From the NCBI GenBank assembly GCA_965226155.1, contig OZ245331.1, positions 62,001-126,000 of the forward strand: DNA of 64,000 nucleotides. Reading direction: 5' to 3'. This DNA comes from G965226155 sp965226155 (lineage in GTDB: Bacteria; Pseudomonadota; Gammaproteobacteria; Eutrophobiales; Eutrophobiaceae). Each line of letters starts with the position of its first letter. The first letter of the stretch is position 1. Positions 1 to 8,055 of the stretch are shown here, piece after piece. Under the pieces are notes generated by a model, which had not been told where the DNA came from, searched no databases, and saw nothing but the letters and a program-made list of their open reading frames with translations. A program made the position numbers and the translations under genes.

Positions 1-267
1 GTGGCACATAAAGCATTCATCCCGGACGTGATCCACGACACATCGCAATATGCCAACAATCGAGCTGAACTATCGCATCAACCGACGAGGGCAAGAGAGC
101 GGGGCATGCGGCGATTCCAATCGACATTGCAAGCGCAACGCTTCTTAAGCGTACATGCTGCAGTATCCAACTTATTCAGTCTGGGTCGCCATTTGGTATC
201 AGTTCATCATTATCGAAAAAGTAGACAGCGCGCCTTTGCGTCTTGGAAACATGCTGTAGCGATATAG
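1..267 (+). pseudogene. IS6-family transposase, C-terminal part
   Basis: The frame is open at the window edge and ends at a TAG at 265-267. The segment NNRAELSHQPTRARERGMRR corresponds to the last catalytic block of IS6/IS26 DDE transposases, in which the glutamate of RERGMRRF is the third acidic residue. The following residues (AQRFLSVHAAVSNLFSLGRH) match the complete copy at 26847-27584 closely, but with enough changes to make this a different member rather than a recent duplicate. Whether the gene is intact cannot be judged because the first two catalytic aspartates lie outside the window. The last 20 codons diverge, as is common for IS6 C-termini. Confidence 0.8.
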
Positions 268-320
268 ATGAAGATACCTGGAGGAATTTTTTAAACTATG
301 TTAGTTAACTTGACAGTACC
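1..320 (+). mobile_element. IS6-family element, right-hand part (cut by window edge)
   Basis: The end at 305-320 reads TTAACTTGACAGTACC, the inverse of the GGTACTGACAAGTTAA end at 2460, which suggests they belong to the same IS6-type element or a close relative. The coding part matches the C-terminal third of the complete IS6-family transposase found at 26847-27584. The left part lies outside the window. The 8 bp just beyond the end (AAGCGGTG) do not match the flank of any other copy in the window. Confidence 0.8.
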
Positions 321-426
321 AAGCGGTGAGTCTCCTCCTCCCTGTGCCCGTGGTGCTGCGGACCTATCGCGTGGAGGTCGCCGATGGGGCGGTATTCTCC
401 GGGCTAAGCGACGAAAGTTAGCGTTG

Positions 427-2253
427 TCAAAACGTGGTGTCGAGCCAGACCGAGACGCCGGGCGAAGTGTTGTCGCCCTGGCCGAAGCTGCCGGTGTATT
501 GGACGCTACCGGCAATTGATGTAGAGAGGTTGGCCGTTGCGCCCACAACGACGGTGCCGTAGGTGTTATCCGGTACGAATGCAGGCATCCCAAATGAGTT
601 GGCAGGCAGGTTCACGAGACTTGCTCGCACGTCGCGGTCATCCGCCTCCGTGTCGTGCACTACGCTACTCTGGACATACGGTGTAAAGTTATCGAGTTCA
701 TAGCGGACGCGGTAACCAGCAGTAGCGATCAGTGAATCGCGATCTTGATCTTCCATTCGCAGTCCTGTGGATCCACCGTTTTCTTCCGCAAATCCATCTA
801 CGTCTATCCATTGGCGGAGCATGCCCACAAACGGGCCGTGAACGAGCGCACCGTGCGTAAAATGCAGTCCACCCGTTACTCCCACAGACTGGTTGCTGCC
901 ATCGGTGCTGGCAGTTGCAACCCGCGTGAGCGGCCCCAACTGAATATTGCGCCTGATGTCCTGATAGTCAATTTTGCTCAGGCTCGCGAAAGCGTTGAGA
1001 TAAGCCAAACCCATCTGGAACCCGGCGAATGCCGTTAACGTGTATTCGTCCGTTTCGAACTCACCTCGGTCCGCGCCGAAGTCCGACTGAGCTCTGTGCC
1101 AACTCAGCGCAGCACCCACGATAACATTCTCGAACAGGCGCACATCACCACCACCGGTGATGCTGTAATAGCCGGTGTTCAATCCCGGGCTTACGCGGTC
1201 GCGAGCGACGTCTTGCACGTTATGGTCAACCAGCAAAAACCCGCGCATCTGACCCTCTTTGCGGGTATTGTTGGCCAACCGCAGGTCGAGTATGCTGGTC
1301 AGCAACTCGCGGGACTTCACCGGCGTCTCTACCAGCATGCCATAGGTCTGTGGTGCTTCGATGACGGAGTGCGCATAGTCGGCGATGAGCTGGTGACCAG
1401 CGGTCGTCGGGTGTACGTCGGAAGCGAACAGAAAAGTTTGCGGCGCGTCGGGCGTGACAAAGCTGGCCGGTGTACAAAGTAGTGAGGACGTAAGGCCGCA
1501 CGCCAGCGTGGTGACGTCCTTTAACCCGAAGGCTGCGGGGTCCGCCAGCACTTCGGTGAGCAGACCAGCCACATTAAGAGGGATGACTTCCAATCCTGCG
1601 ACCGCCAAGTTGCTAAACAGCGTCGTCGTATAAAGCGTGGACAGCCCCGTGAACGTCGTTGCTGCACCACTGCCGACACCAAACGGTGTCGAGCCAATGT
1701 CCGGGATATCGGGCACCAGAATAAAGCGTGCGCCAGCTCCGCGCAGTGCAACAATTTGCGCGATCTGCTCGGTTGCTGCAGTGACAACGTTAGCCTGGGC
1801 CTGGCCTGGCGTAATCAAACCTGCGCCTGCCAGTCCGGCTTGGAAAAAAATGTCGTTGGCTCCTGCCCACACGGAATAGAGTGCGCCAGGGTCGGCGACC
1901 GGATTAGTAGCGAGAAACGCCATTACCTGCGCACTGATCGGCATCGCGGTACCGGTTGGGTGTGTTGTCGGGACGCCCAGCAAGCCGGTTATGCGGGCAC
2001 CACCCTGGGCAAAGTTGGTTCCCCCAATCGTCGACGGGATTGCGCTAGTTCCGTAGGACGCGGCAAGGGTTTCCGTCCAGACCGTACCGGGGTTAGTCGT
2101 AAATTTGCCGGTCCCTGGCGGTAGTACGGCAGTGTATGCTCCGCTGTCAGAGAGGCTGTCGCCAAAGAATACCGTGCCAGTAAACTCTGCCGCTCCAGCC
2201 GCGCCGGCACCAACGGCCAGGATAGGATAGATAAGTATGTTCGCAAGTTGCAT
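427..2253 (-). CDS. GDSL esterase/lipase autotransporter
   Basis: This is a 608-residue secreted esterase of the EstA/EstP type, anchored in the outer membrane by its own barrel. An N-terminal hydrophobic signal segment (about residues 1-22) precedes GDSL block I (FFGDSLSDSGAY, Ser nucleophile). Block III is WAGANDIFF, and block V, DVHPTTAGH, carries the Asp-His pair, at about residue 285. From about residue 315 the sequence changes to a type V autotransporter beta-barrel, ending in the aromatic terminus WLDTTF. Length and order fit the family. It hydrolyses acyl esters or lysophospholipids at the cell surface; the substrate cannot be told. IS6 debris lies 106 bp beyond its stop, and IS remnants lie upstream from 2340, so the gene stands alone in a mobile neighbourhood. 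Confidence 0.9.
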   Translation of the reverse strand: MQLANILIYPILAVGAGAAGAAEFTGTVFFGDSLSDSGAYTAVLPPGTGKFTTNPGTVWTETLAASYGTSAIPSTIGGTNFAQGGARITGLLGVPTTHPTGTAMPISAQVMAFLATNPVADPGALYSVWAGANDIFFQAGLAGAGLITPGQAQANVVTAATEQIAQIVALRGAGARFILVPDIPDIGSTPFGVGSGAATTFTGLSTLYTTTLFSNLAVAGLEVIPLNVAGLLTEVLADPAAFGLKDVTTLACGLTSSLLCTPASFVTPDAPQTFLFASDVHPTTAGHQLIADYAHSVIEAPQTYGMLVETPVKSRELLTSILDLRLANNTRKEGQMRGFLLVDHNVQDVARDRVSPGLNTGYYSITGGGDVRLFENVIVGAALSWHRAQSDFGADRGEFETDEYTLTAFAGFQMGLAYLNAFASLSKIDYQDIRRNIQLGPLTRVATASTDGSNQSVGVTGGLHFTHGALVHGPFVGMLRQWIDVDGFAEENGGSTGLRMEDQDRDSLIATAGYRVRYELDNFTPYVQSSVVHDTEADDRDVRASLVNLPANSFGMPAFVPDNTYGTVVVGATANLSTSIAGSVQYTGSFGQGDNTSPGVSVWLDTTF

Positions 2254-2339
2254 CAGTATAACCTAAATCTTGTCCGGTTCGAGGCAAAAAGAATTAGTCT
2301 ATCTTATAGCAAATAATCAATGATTTAAAATCCTTCATG

Positions 2340-2458
2340 GAGTTGACCCGCTTTTGTGGATACCTGACTCGTTGGAGAGGAGGAGTCCACGACGTCAAGA
2401 TCAAGGACGCCCTATCCGCCGGAGTTCCGGTAACAAATGATCGAGTTGGTCCGTTTGG
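2340..2458 (+). pseudogene. 5' remnant of an IS3-family element (start of orfA)
   Basis: The stretch begins with an IS3-type end (GTTGACCCGCTTTTGTGG), followed by a purine-rich ribosome site (GAGGAGG) and codons reading STTSRSRTPYPPEFR. That is the conserved beginning of IS3-group orfA helix-turn-helix proteins. The next codon is TAA where the family has Gln, then QMIELVRLG follows in the same frame. The fragment stops at the GGTACTGAC end of an IS6-type element at 2460. It is a dead remnant, distinct from the IS3 copies at 2550 and 20993. Confidence 0.65.
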
Positions 2459-2459
2459 G

Positions 2460-2549
2460 GGTACTGACAAGTTAAGTAATATTAAGTCACAATGGTGTGA
2501 TGGAAACAACATCAAATCCGTACAAACGCCCTCGATTTCCATCTGAAAT
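2460..2549 (+). pseudogene. 5' remnant of an IS6-family element
   Basis: It starts with the terminal sequence GGTACTGACAAGTTAA. After 30 bp an ATG at 2500 opens a frame reading METTSNPYKRPRFPSEI, which matches the transposase N-terminus NTYKRHRFPPEI of the complete IS6 copy (26847-27584). The frame is then interrupted by the end of the IS3 element at 2550. The remaining IS6 sequence is missing or unrecognisable on the other side; a few codons after 4054 (VWMY) faintly resemble the expected VWLY. Confidence 0.75.
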
Positions 2550-2622
2550 TGTAAGTCGTCAAAAGATCTGGGACACAATAGTCTAAAAGTTAAGAGAGAC
2601 TCTCATACATTGTAGTCCTATT

Positions 2623-3609
2623 TCACTGGTTCATAGATAAACTTAAATTATCCTTCCTCCTCAGTTGTAGCGTTTCGTGTTTAATGACGGCTCTTCTGTC
2701 TATGATTTCCTGATAACGGCCAAAATACATATCGGCAGGTGTAATGTTGTCGAGCGACTCATGGTAACGCTCATGATTGTAGTACTGAACGAATTGCCGG
2801 ATGGCCTGTTCCAGTTCCCACGGATAGTAATAGTGCTCCAACTTTACGACGTTCTTCATGGAACGGTGATAACGTTCAATCTTGCCTTGGGTCATAGGGT
2901 GATACGGTGCGCCACGGGTATGTTGCAGTTGGTGTTTGCCCAGGTAGTCTTTTAATTCTGACGAGATATAACAAGGTCCGTTATCACTGAGTAAACGAGG
3001 ACGGTGTTTGACCGTTATCTCGTTGACACCGGTGGTCTCAATCGCCGCATCCAGTGTTTGCTTCACGTCACCAGTTGCCATGCTGGTCGTTAACTTCCAG
3101 GCAATGATATAGCGGGAGTAATCATCCAGCACCGTGGACAGGTAATACCACCCCCAACCCACGACACGAAAGTAGGTGAAGTCCGTCTGCCATAGCTCGT
3201 TGACTCGTCGTGTTGGATTCTGAAACGAATCCACCGCTTGCATCAGGATATAAGCAGGACTGGTAATGAGATCGTATTGCTTTAACAGGCGATAGACACT
3301 GGATCCCGAGATGAAGCAACTATGTTCATCGGTGATGGTCCACGCTAACTCGCGGGGTGATTTGTCTGGATGTTGCAAGGCGATCTCCAGACACTGCTCC
3401 TTCACCGTCTCCGGTAACTTATTCCAGAACCGCCTAGGTGATCGACTGCTTGGCTCCAGACCCTCTGGTCCATTATCCAGATATTGCCGATACCAACGAT
3501 AAAAGCTACTACGACTCACCCCTAATTCTCTCAGGGTACATCTAACAGGTAATTCCGAGCCTTCTACCAACCGGATCACTTCCAGCTTCTCTGCCGCTGA
3601 CAAACTCAT
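2623..3609 (-). CDS. IS3-family transposase orfB (DDE integrase core)
   Basis: The 328-residue protein has an N-terminal helix-turn-helix (about residues 1-50, LRELGVSRSSFYRWYRQY) and an rve-type RNase H-like core. The three acidic residues are visible: D in LWQTDFTYF, D in LLSDNGPCY and E in TQGKIERYHRSMK. It cuts and joins the element ends. Its ATG overlaps the orfA stop (ATGA at 3606-3609). This suggests translational coupling instead of, or in addition to, the programmed frameshift that makes OrfAB in many IS3 members. The length is normal, so the copy may be active. Confidence 0.9.
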   Translation of the reverse strand: MSLSAAEKLEVIRLVEGSELPVRCTLRELGVSRSSFYRWYRQYLDNGPEGLEPSSRSPRRFWNKLPETVKEQCLEIALQHPDKSPRELAWTITDEHSCFISGSSVYRLLKQYDLITSPAYILMQAVDSFQNPTRRVNELWQTDFTYFRVVGWGWYYLSTVLDDYSRYIIAWKLTTSMATGDVKQTLDAAIETTGVNEITVKHRPRLLSDNGPCYISSELKDYLGKHQLQHTRGAPYHPMTQGKIERYHRSMKNVVKLEHYYYPWELEQAIRQFVQYYNHERYHESLDNITPADMYFGRYQEIIDRRAVIKHETLQLRRKDNLSLSMNQ

Positions 3610-3965
3610 TCGTCTGCCCAGGTCGACTCCAAGCCAAGCACACTTTTTTTAAGCACATCGTTCTTCAGCATGATGTCGGCTAGCAGGCGTTTGAGCTGGT
3701 CGTTTTCTTTCTTCAGATCGGTGACTTCACTGGAACCGGCTTCCCGTTTGATATCGCCAGCCAGGCGCTGTTTCCCGGCCTCTAGAAACTCCTTGCTACA
3801 GCGGTAATACACGTTTTGATTCAATCCTTCCCGGCGGCACAGCTCAGCGATACTTTCTTCTCCACGCATACCTTCCAGCACAATTCGGATCTCTTCTTCA
3901 GAGGAATACTTTTTGCGGGTACGACGACGTATATCTTTAACCAACTTCTCGCTATTATTACCCAT
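3606..3965 (-). CDS. IS3-family transposase orfA
   Basis: This is a 119-residue DNA-binding protein. The central helix-turn-helix, IAELCRREGLNQNVYYRCSK, is followed by a leucine-rich coiled coil (about residues 80-112, LKKENDQLKRLLADIMLKND) that typically mediates multimer formation on the element ends. The related copy at 22034-22302 has Trp where this copy has Cys (YYRCSK versus YYRWSK); a Trp at this site is common in the family, so this is probably a private change. It is the first gene of the element, with orfB directly overlapping its stop. Confidence 0.88.
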   Translation of the reverse strand: MGNNSEKLVKDIRRRTRKKYSSEEEIRIVLEGMRGEESIAELCRREGLNQNVYYRCSKEFLEAGKQRLAGDIKREAGSSEVTDLKKENDQLKRLLADIMLKNDVLKKSVLGLESTWADE

Positions 3966-4054
3966 AATGAGACTCCTGTTTTATAAGGTTAACTTATCAG
4001 AAGTCTCTCTTAGAATTTAGCTCAATTGTGTCTCACATGCTTTGACGGGATACA

Positions 4055-4615
4055 GTATGGATGTACTGCTCACTTATAAAATAAAAAATATCGTTGTTAT
4101 TCTCTTGTCCCCGATGTCGGCGACTAACGATACAACGTTAGCACAAAAATACCCAAGATTTGTGTCACATTCTCCCCGCACCTGTTCGTGAAAGCAGGTC
4201 GGATCCTTCTTAGAAAGTCCAGCATAGTGCCATTCATTCCATTCTGGAATGGAAGTAATAATGGGGGGATGATTGTTCTATATTCATGATAATACTTTAT
4301 TTATTAGATACTTATATGAATACATTGGCGGTGGTTGTAGTCGTCCCCTAGCCAGTCTCTTATACATTATATATAGGGATTCCCTGTTAACAGGGAAAGT
4401 ACAGGTAATTTCTAAAGCTATCTGCCCTCTTCCAACAATCAATACACACCATATGCCTCATATATGTGATGTTTTTGGTAATGAAAAATGGGGCCAATCA
4501 ATATTAACAGGGAATTATCAGGGATAATTGTCTACCTCAACACATATATTATGTACAACGTTCAATACTGTGGGCCATTATGTAGTGCGTAATTTGTCCT
4601 TGTTATTACTGTTGA
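4055..4615. other. Gene-free stretch with miniature element
   Basis: No convincing gene is seen. At 4237-4254 lies an 18 bp perfect palindrome (TTCCATTC, TG, GAATGGAA). A miniature element with AATTCCCTG-type ends occupies about 4378-4529 and is listed separately. The 84-codon frame that runs across 4273-4527 covers that element and has no recognisable protein features. Confidence 0.5.
4378..4529. repeat. Miniature inverted-repeat element, ATTCCCTG family, copy 1
   Basis: The left end reads ATTCCCTGTTAACAGGGAA (itself a palindrome) and the right end TTAACAGGGAATTATCAGGG. A second element with the same two ends, the same spacing (about 150 bp) and partly similar interior is found at 39098-39247. 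No coding capacity is seen. Non-autonomous transposable element is the best reading; the mobilising transposase is unknown. Confidence 0.6.
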
Positions 4616-5641
4616 CTACGCACCGGATCCCCAATCCGGCGCTGCCGGGTGGTCGCCGCCATGGACAAAGAAGGCATCTACCAGGTCATTACCGTTGTTG
4701 ACGTAGCTGCGTTTCAGGTTTTTCGGAACCGTCAGGACGTCACCTCTGGATAAAGTCAGCTTACCCTCCGGCCAGAGTACGTCCAGATTTCCCCGGTACA
4801 GGTAAATGACTTCCTCTTCGTGACGCATGTGCATATTGATTGTACTTGATGGCGCCATCGCGACCCGGCGGAGGTGAAAACCGTGGGGCCAGGTCATTTT
4901 GCCGGCGGGCATGTTCTCGTTCGGATTCGCATCACCGATGATGGCAATTTCCTCCACACCTTCGATCTTCGACAGATAGCCGCCACCCTGTGAAGGAAAG
5001 TCCGCGGCGGTAAAGACACACCCCTGCATATCCTCCAGGGTCACCCCGCGCATGCTGTTAATCACGGCCTCGGTGGTCGGCGGCATAAGGGGGACATCCT
5101 CGGGCACGGTCTCGCCTCTGGCCGTATCCACCAGCTGACCGTTCTCCAGCAGCACCAGACCATGCTCTTTTGCCAGTTCGAACACCTGTGGCGCCCAGGT
5201 CACGCAGCCGGGGTCGTCGCCCCCGAGGACCGAGCACATGTAGCCCGCTTCCTCTCCAACATTTTCAAAGCCCCGGAACACCTGTGTCGGTATGGAGATC
5301 ACATCCCCCGGTCCGAGGATGACTTCGCCGTCGGTGCCATCGACCCCCCAGCGAAAGGCCCACGTACTGTTCTGGACGATGAAGACCTCCGCGGTATCAT
5401 GGCTGTGCTGGGAATTCACACAGTGGGGCTCCTGGCGTACGCCGCCGATATTGAAGCCGTGGGGGATATCGATGTGTACGTATTGCTCCGGGTTTTCCGC
5501 TACGCCGGGACCGATGATGGTAAAGTTTTCCTTCTGGTTGCCAGGCGTGCGTGTGTCCACGAAGGCGGTGGTACAGGGCCGGAGATCGGCATAGCGAACC
5601 AGTCGCTGTTCCATTTCATGCTGTGTACAGGGTAACGACAT
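4616..5641 (-). CDS. Bicupin-domain protein
   Basis: The 341-residue protein has two cupin barrels. The N-terminal one carries HSHDTAEVF at about residues 79-87 (metal ligands His, His and Glu), with the second motif around PGDVISIPTQVFRGFEN. The C-terminal one carries MHMRHEEEVIYLYRG at about residue 268, with a less canonical first motif (His-x-Arg). Bicupins of this shape include ring-cleavage dioxygenases, isomerases and lyases of small acids. The reaction cannot be fixed. It forms its own transcription unit downstream of the catabolic operon 6096-11173, and its upstream region carries the same TTCGAATGCAATT motif as that operon, so joint control by the LacI regulator is likely. Confidence 0.75.
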   Translation of the reverse strand: MSLPCTQHEMEQRLVRYADLRPCTTAFVDTRTPGNQKENFTIIGPGVAENPEQYVHIDIPHGFNIGGVRQEPHCVNSQHSHDTAEVFIVQNSTWAFRWGVDGTDGEVILGPGDVISIPTQVFRGFENVGEEAGYMCSVLGGDDPGCVTWAPQVFELAKEHGLVLLENGQLVDTARGETVPEDVPLMPPTTEAVINSMRGVTLEDMQGCVFTAADFPSQGGGYLSKIEGVEEIAIIGDANPNENMPAGKMTWPHGFHLRRVAMAPSSTINMHMRHEEEVIYLYRGNLDVLWPEGKLTLSRGDVLTVPKNLKRSYVNNGNDLVDAFFVHGGDHPAAPDWGSGA

Positions 5642-5695
5642 AGGGAGTTTTTCCCGGGGAGGATATAGATTATGCTTTATAAATGAACAATTTAC

Positions 5696-5709
5696 TTCGA
5701 ATGCAATTG
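5696..5709. promoter_or_regulatory. Putative LacI-family operator, site 1
   Basis: TTCGAATGCAATTG lies 55 bp upstream of the cupin start. With flanks it forms a loose palindrome, AATT-N3-TTCGAA-N3-AATT, with the central CG typical of LacI-family operators. The same 13 bp recur at 11271, and the first 11 on the opposite strand at 12094-12104. Confidence 0.5.
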
Positions 5710-5844
5710 AAAATCAAGGGACAATCATCAGCTCTGTAAGGAAAGGTGTTTTTGAAGTAGCGCCGGGCGAGAATTTCCTGTTACCTTATTAAATACAGTA
5801 AGTTATAAAAATAAGCTATTCTCCTTTCCGGTATTTTTCGGCCT

Positions 5845-6000
5845 TACCTGATTTCCAATTTTTTCCTGGGCTATGTGCTGGGTAAGAAAATCAGTTCGGC
5901 GGAGGATTTTTATCTCGGCAGGAAGACCACGCCCTGGTGGGCCATCGGGATTTCTGTCATCGCCATCTACGTCAGCGCGCTTACATTCCTGGGGCGCCCG
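5845..6000 (+). pseudogene. Remnant of a sodium:solute symporter gene
   Basis: In one frame the sequence reads SSAEDFYLGRKTTPWWAIGI followed by SVIAIYVSALTFLG. It aligns without gaps to residues 30-65 of the intact symporter at 14071-15678 (TADNYYLGDRSIPWWAIGIS, ALTFLGG). The similarity ends at about 6000, and no other part of the gene is present. The base composition differs from the intact gene, so this is an old second transporter and not a recent duplicate. Confidence 0.75.
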
Positions 6001-6095
6001 GTTTGTAGGCGCGGGACACCGCAGACTGGGAGACGCCCGCCAACTAGGCTACTTGGTAGGATGTCGCTTTTGTAATATTTTTCATTTTTTTCATA

Positions 6096-6887
6096 TCAAT
6101 CCGCCGGAGGCTGTTTTTTCAGCCCGGCGAATTTATCCACCATTACGGCGGCCCCGTCAAGCAAGAAATTGTGATCGGACGCCAGCAGAAAGAGACTGGC
6201 GCCCCGTTCCACCCAGCGCCCGGCTTCACTGATATCGGGAACGAACATACCCACCGGTATACCGGCACTTTGTCCCGCGGCGCAGACTTTTTGAACCGCT
6301 TTTATGACGATATCATCGTTCGGCGAGTTCACGTTAAATGCCACGGTAAGGTCGATCCTGCCGATGAAAAGACAATCAATGCCGTCGACTGTACATATTT
6401 CATCTACCGCGTCCACCGCTTCCGGATCCTCGATCTGGACTATGACCGTGGTTTCCCTGTTACTGTCGGCCAGATGAGCGGCCATCGGCTTTGTGGTGAA
6501 GCCCGCCGCCCGTGTCGATCCGGCATAGCCACGTCCTCCTTCACCAAAGTGTGCGGCCTTCACGATCCCGGCCGCCTGGCGGACGTTGGTGACATGGGGC
6601 ACGACGATGCCGGTGGCGCCACAGTCCAGGGCCTGGAGGATCTGTTCCCGGCTGTTACCGGCGACACGCACCAGTGAGGGCATATCGGCCGCCCGCAGTG
6701 TCTGCACACAGCTGTCGAGTTCCACCCTGCCGAAGGGAGCGTGCTCGGCGTCGAGACAAACCGCGTCCAGCTCAGTCAGGCCGAGGACTTCCGTAATAAC
6801 GGGTGAAGGTGTTTTTACAAAGGTACCCAGCAGCCGCTCCCCGGACAGAAGACGCGATTTGAATCGGCCGGTGTTCGAATCTGTCAT
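6096..6887 (-). CDS. HpcH/HpaI-family aldolase
   Basis: This is a class II pyruvate-type aldolase of about 264 residues, which cleaves 2-keto-3-deoxy or 4-hydroxy-2-oxo acids to pyruvate plus an aldehyde. Family marks are CLDAEHAPF (catalytic His), GATGIVVPHV, VIVQIEDPEAVDAVDEI (metal-binding Glu) and FIGRIDLTVAFN (metal-binding Asp). An upstream GTG at 6900-6902 overlaps the preceding gene by ten bases. The ATG at 6887 (MTDSNTGRFK) just after the upstream stop is the more natural start. It is the last gene of the operon beginning at 11173 and probably acts late in the pathway. Alternative: a citrate-lyase-beta-like lyase. Confidence 0.85.
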   Translation of the reverse strand: MTDSNTGRFKSRLLSGERLLGTFVKTPSPVITEVLGLTELDAVCLDAEHAPFGRVELDSCVQTLRAADMPSLVRVAGNSREQILQALDCGATGIVVPHVTNVRQAAGIVKAAHFGEGGRGYAGSTRAAGFTTKPMAAHLADSNRETTVIVQIEDPEAVDAVDEICTVDGIDCLFIGRIDLTVAFNVNSPNDDIVIKAVQKVCAAGQSAGIPVGMFVPDISEAGRWVERGASLFLLASDHNFLLDGAAVMVDKFAGLKKQPPAD

Positions 6888-6892
6888 CGACT

Positions 6893-8038
6893 TCAGTTCC
6901 ACAGGCGAGCGGTGGCGATGCGCGCGCCCTCCACCAGCGACGCCAGTTTGGCATAGACGATGTCTTCATCCACGGCGCCAAACCCGGCAAAGGTTGAAAA
7001 GCCGCAGTCGGTGCCGGCGATTATCCGCTCACGGCCGACAATACCGGCAAAGCGGCAGATACGCTCGGCAACCAGCTCCGGGTGTTCGATGAAGTTGGTG
7101 GTCGAATCAATTACGCCGGGAACCAGGATCCGGTCATCCGGTATGTCAGCGTCACGAAACACCTGCCATTCATGGGCGTGGCGCGGATTGGCCGATTCGA
7201 ACAACAGGGCCCGGGGTTTCGCTCTCAGGGCAATGGGCAGGACCACGTCCATGGGTGCGTCACAATGATGGGGACCTTCGTAATTGCCCCAGCAGACGTG
7301 CAGACGAACCTTTTCCGCCGGGATATTTTCAAGAGCATGATTCAGTATCTCGACATGCAGGCTTGCCAGTTTTATGTATTCTTCCTCCGGCTGGTCCTTT
7401 AATATCATGTGCCGGCCGAGGCCGAGATCCGGTGAGTCGAGTTGTAACAGGAATCCCGCTTCGATGATGGCTTCGTACTCGGCGCGCATGGCATCGGCCA
7501 GAGCGCACAGGTAGCTCTCATGATCAGGATAAAACTTATTGGGTTGAAACATGGCGATGACGCCAGGAGAGGCGGCATTCATGAAACCTTCCTGCGGCTG
7601 ATGCGTTTCGACTGCGGAACGGAAATTATCCAGGTCGTCCTGCAGGGGGCCCATGTCCTTGACCCTGATCTCGCCGACACAGCAGGGGCGCTTGTAGGTA
7701 GGCGTCCCGCCGGTACTTGCCAGTCTTTCAAGAAACCCGGGAAACTCCTCGAGATCCTTCGGTGCACAGCGGGGGCTGTCACCATCAAAACCGCTAATCC
7801 TGTCCTTGATATAGGTGGCGTAGGATATCTTGCTCATCTCGCCGTCACTGACGACGTCGACGCCGGTTTCCACCTGCCGTCTGACGATTTTGTCCACCGC
7901 ACTGCGGATGGTCGATTGAAGTATACCCGAATCCTGCAACTCGCCATTTTCCCTAGCAAAGACACCATCAGTAACGGCCTTTGAGCGAGGCAGACTGCCT
8001 ACATGGGTGGTGAGTATTCGTTCTGCACTGAGTATCAT
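6893..8038 (-). CDS. MetE-family (cobalamin-independent methionine synthase II-like) zinc transferase
   Basis: The 381-residue protein corresponds to the single catalytic barrel of MetE, about half the length of the housekeeping enzyme. It opens with ILTTHVGSLPR, which is typical of the short family. The zinc site is visible as HVCWGNY (His and Cys) and GTDCGF (second Cys). Short MetE-like proteins include true methyltransferases, 2-hydroxypropyl-coenzyme M lyase of epoxide metabolism, and many catabolic enzymes that move or release alkyl groups on sulfur. In this operon of dehydrogenase, hydrolase and aldolase, a carbon-sulfur or methyl-transfer step in degradation is more likely than methionine synthesis. 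That is inference. Confidence 0.85.
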   Translation of the reverse strand: MILSAERILTTHVGSLPRSKAVTDGVFARENGELQDSGILQSTIRSAVDKIVRRQVETGVDVVSDGEMSKISYATYIKDRISGFDGDSPRCAPKDLEEFPGFLERLASTGGTPTYKRPCCVGEIRVKDMGPLQDDLDNFRSAVETHQPQEGFMNAASPGVIAMFQPNKFYPDHESYLCALADAMRAEYEAIIEAGFLLQLDSPDLGLGRHMILKDQPEEEYIKLASLHVEILNHALENIPAEKVRLHVCWGNYEGPHHCDAPMDVVLPIALRAKPRALLFESANPRHAHEWQVFRDADIPDDRILVPGVIDSTTNFIEHPELVAERICRFAGIVGRERIIAGTDCGFSTFAGFGAVDEDIVYAKLASLVEGARIATARLWN

Positions 8039-8055
8039 ATTATTTTCTATCCTGT

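Larger units (their letters stand above)
2550..4054 (-). mobile_element. Complete IS3-family insertion sequence (about 1.5 kb)
   Basis: Imperfect terminal inverted repeats begin TGTAAGTCGTCAAAAGATCT on the left; the reverse complement of the right end begins TGTATCCCGTCAAAGCATGT. The repeat continues inward through GACACAAT, CTAAA and TAAGAGAGACT on both sides. The element carries two overlapping transposase frames (orfA 3606-3965, orfB 2623-3609) on the minus strand. No short direct repeat is visible at the outer edges. A nearly identical but truncated copy lies at 19809-20365, sharing the same outer 20 bp, which supports the placement of the left end. Confidence 0.85.

Noticed and set aside
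4273..4527. An 84-codon gene
   Set aside because: It covers a miniature element, lacks a ribosome site and has no protein similarity that I can see.
5162..5635. Plus-strand 157-codon frame opposite the cupin gene
   Set aside because: The minus strand has two clear cupin motifs; the opposite frame is a GC-rich shadow.
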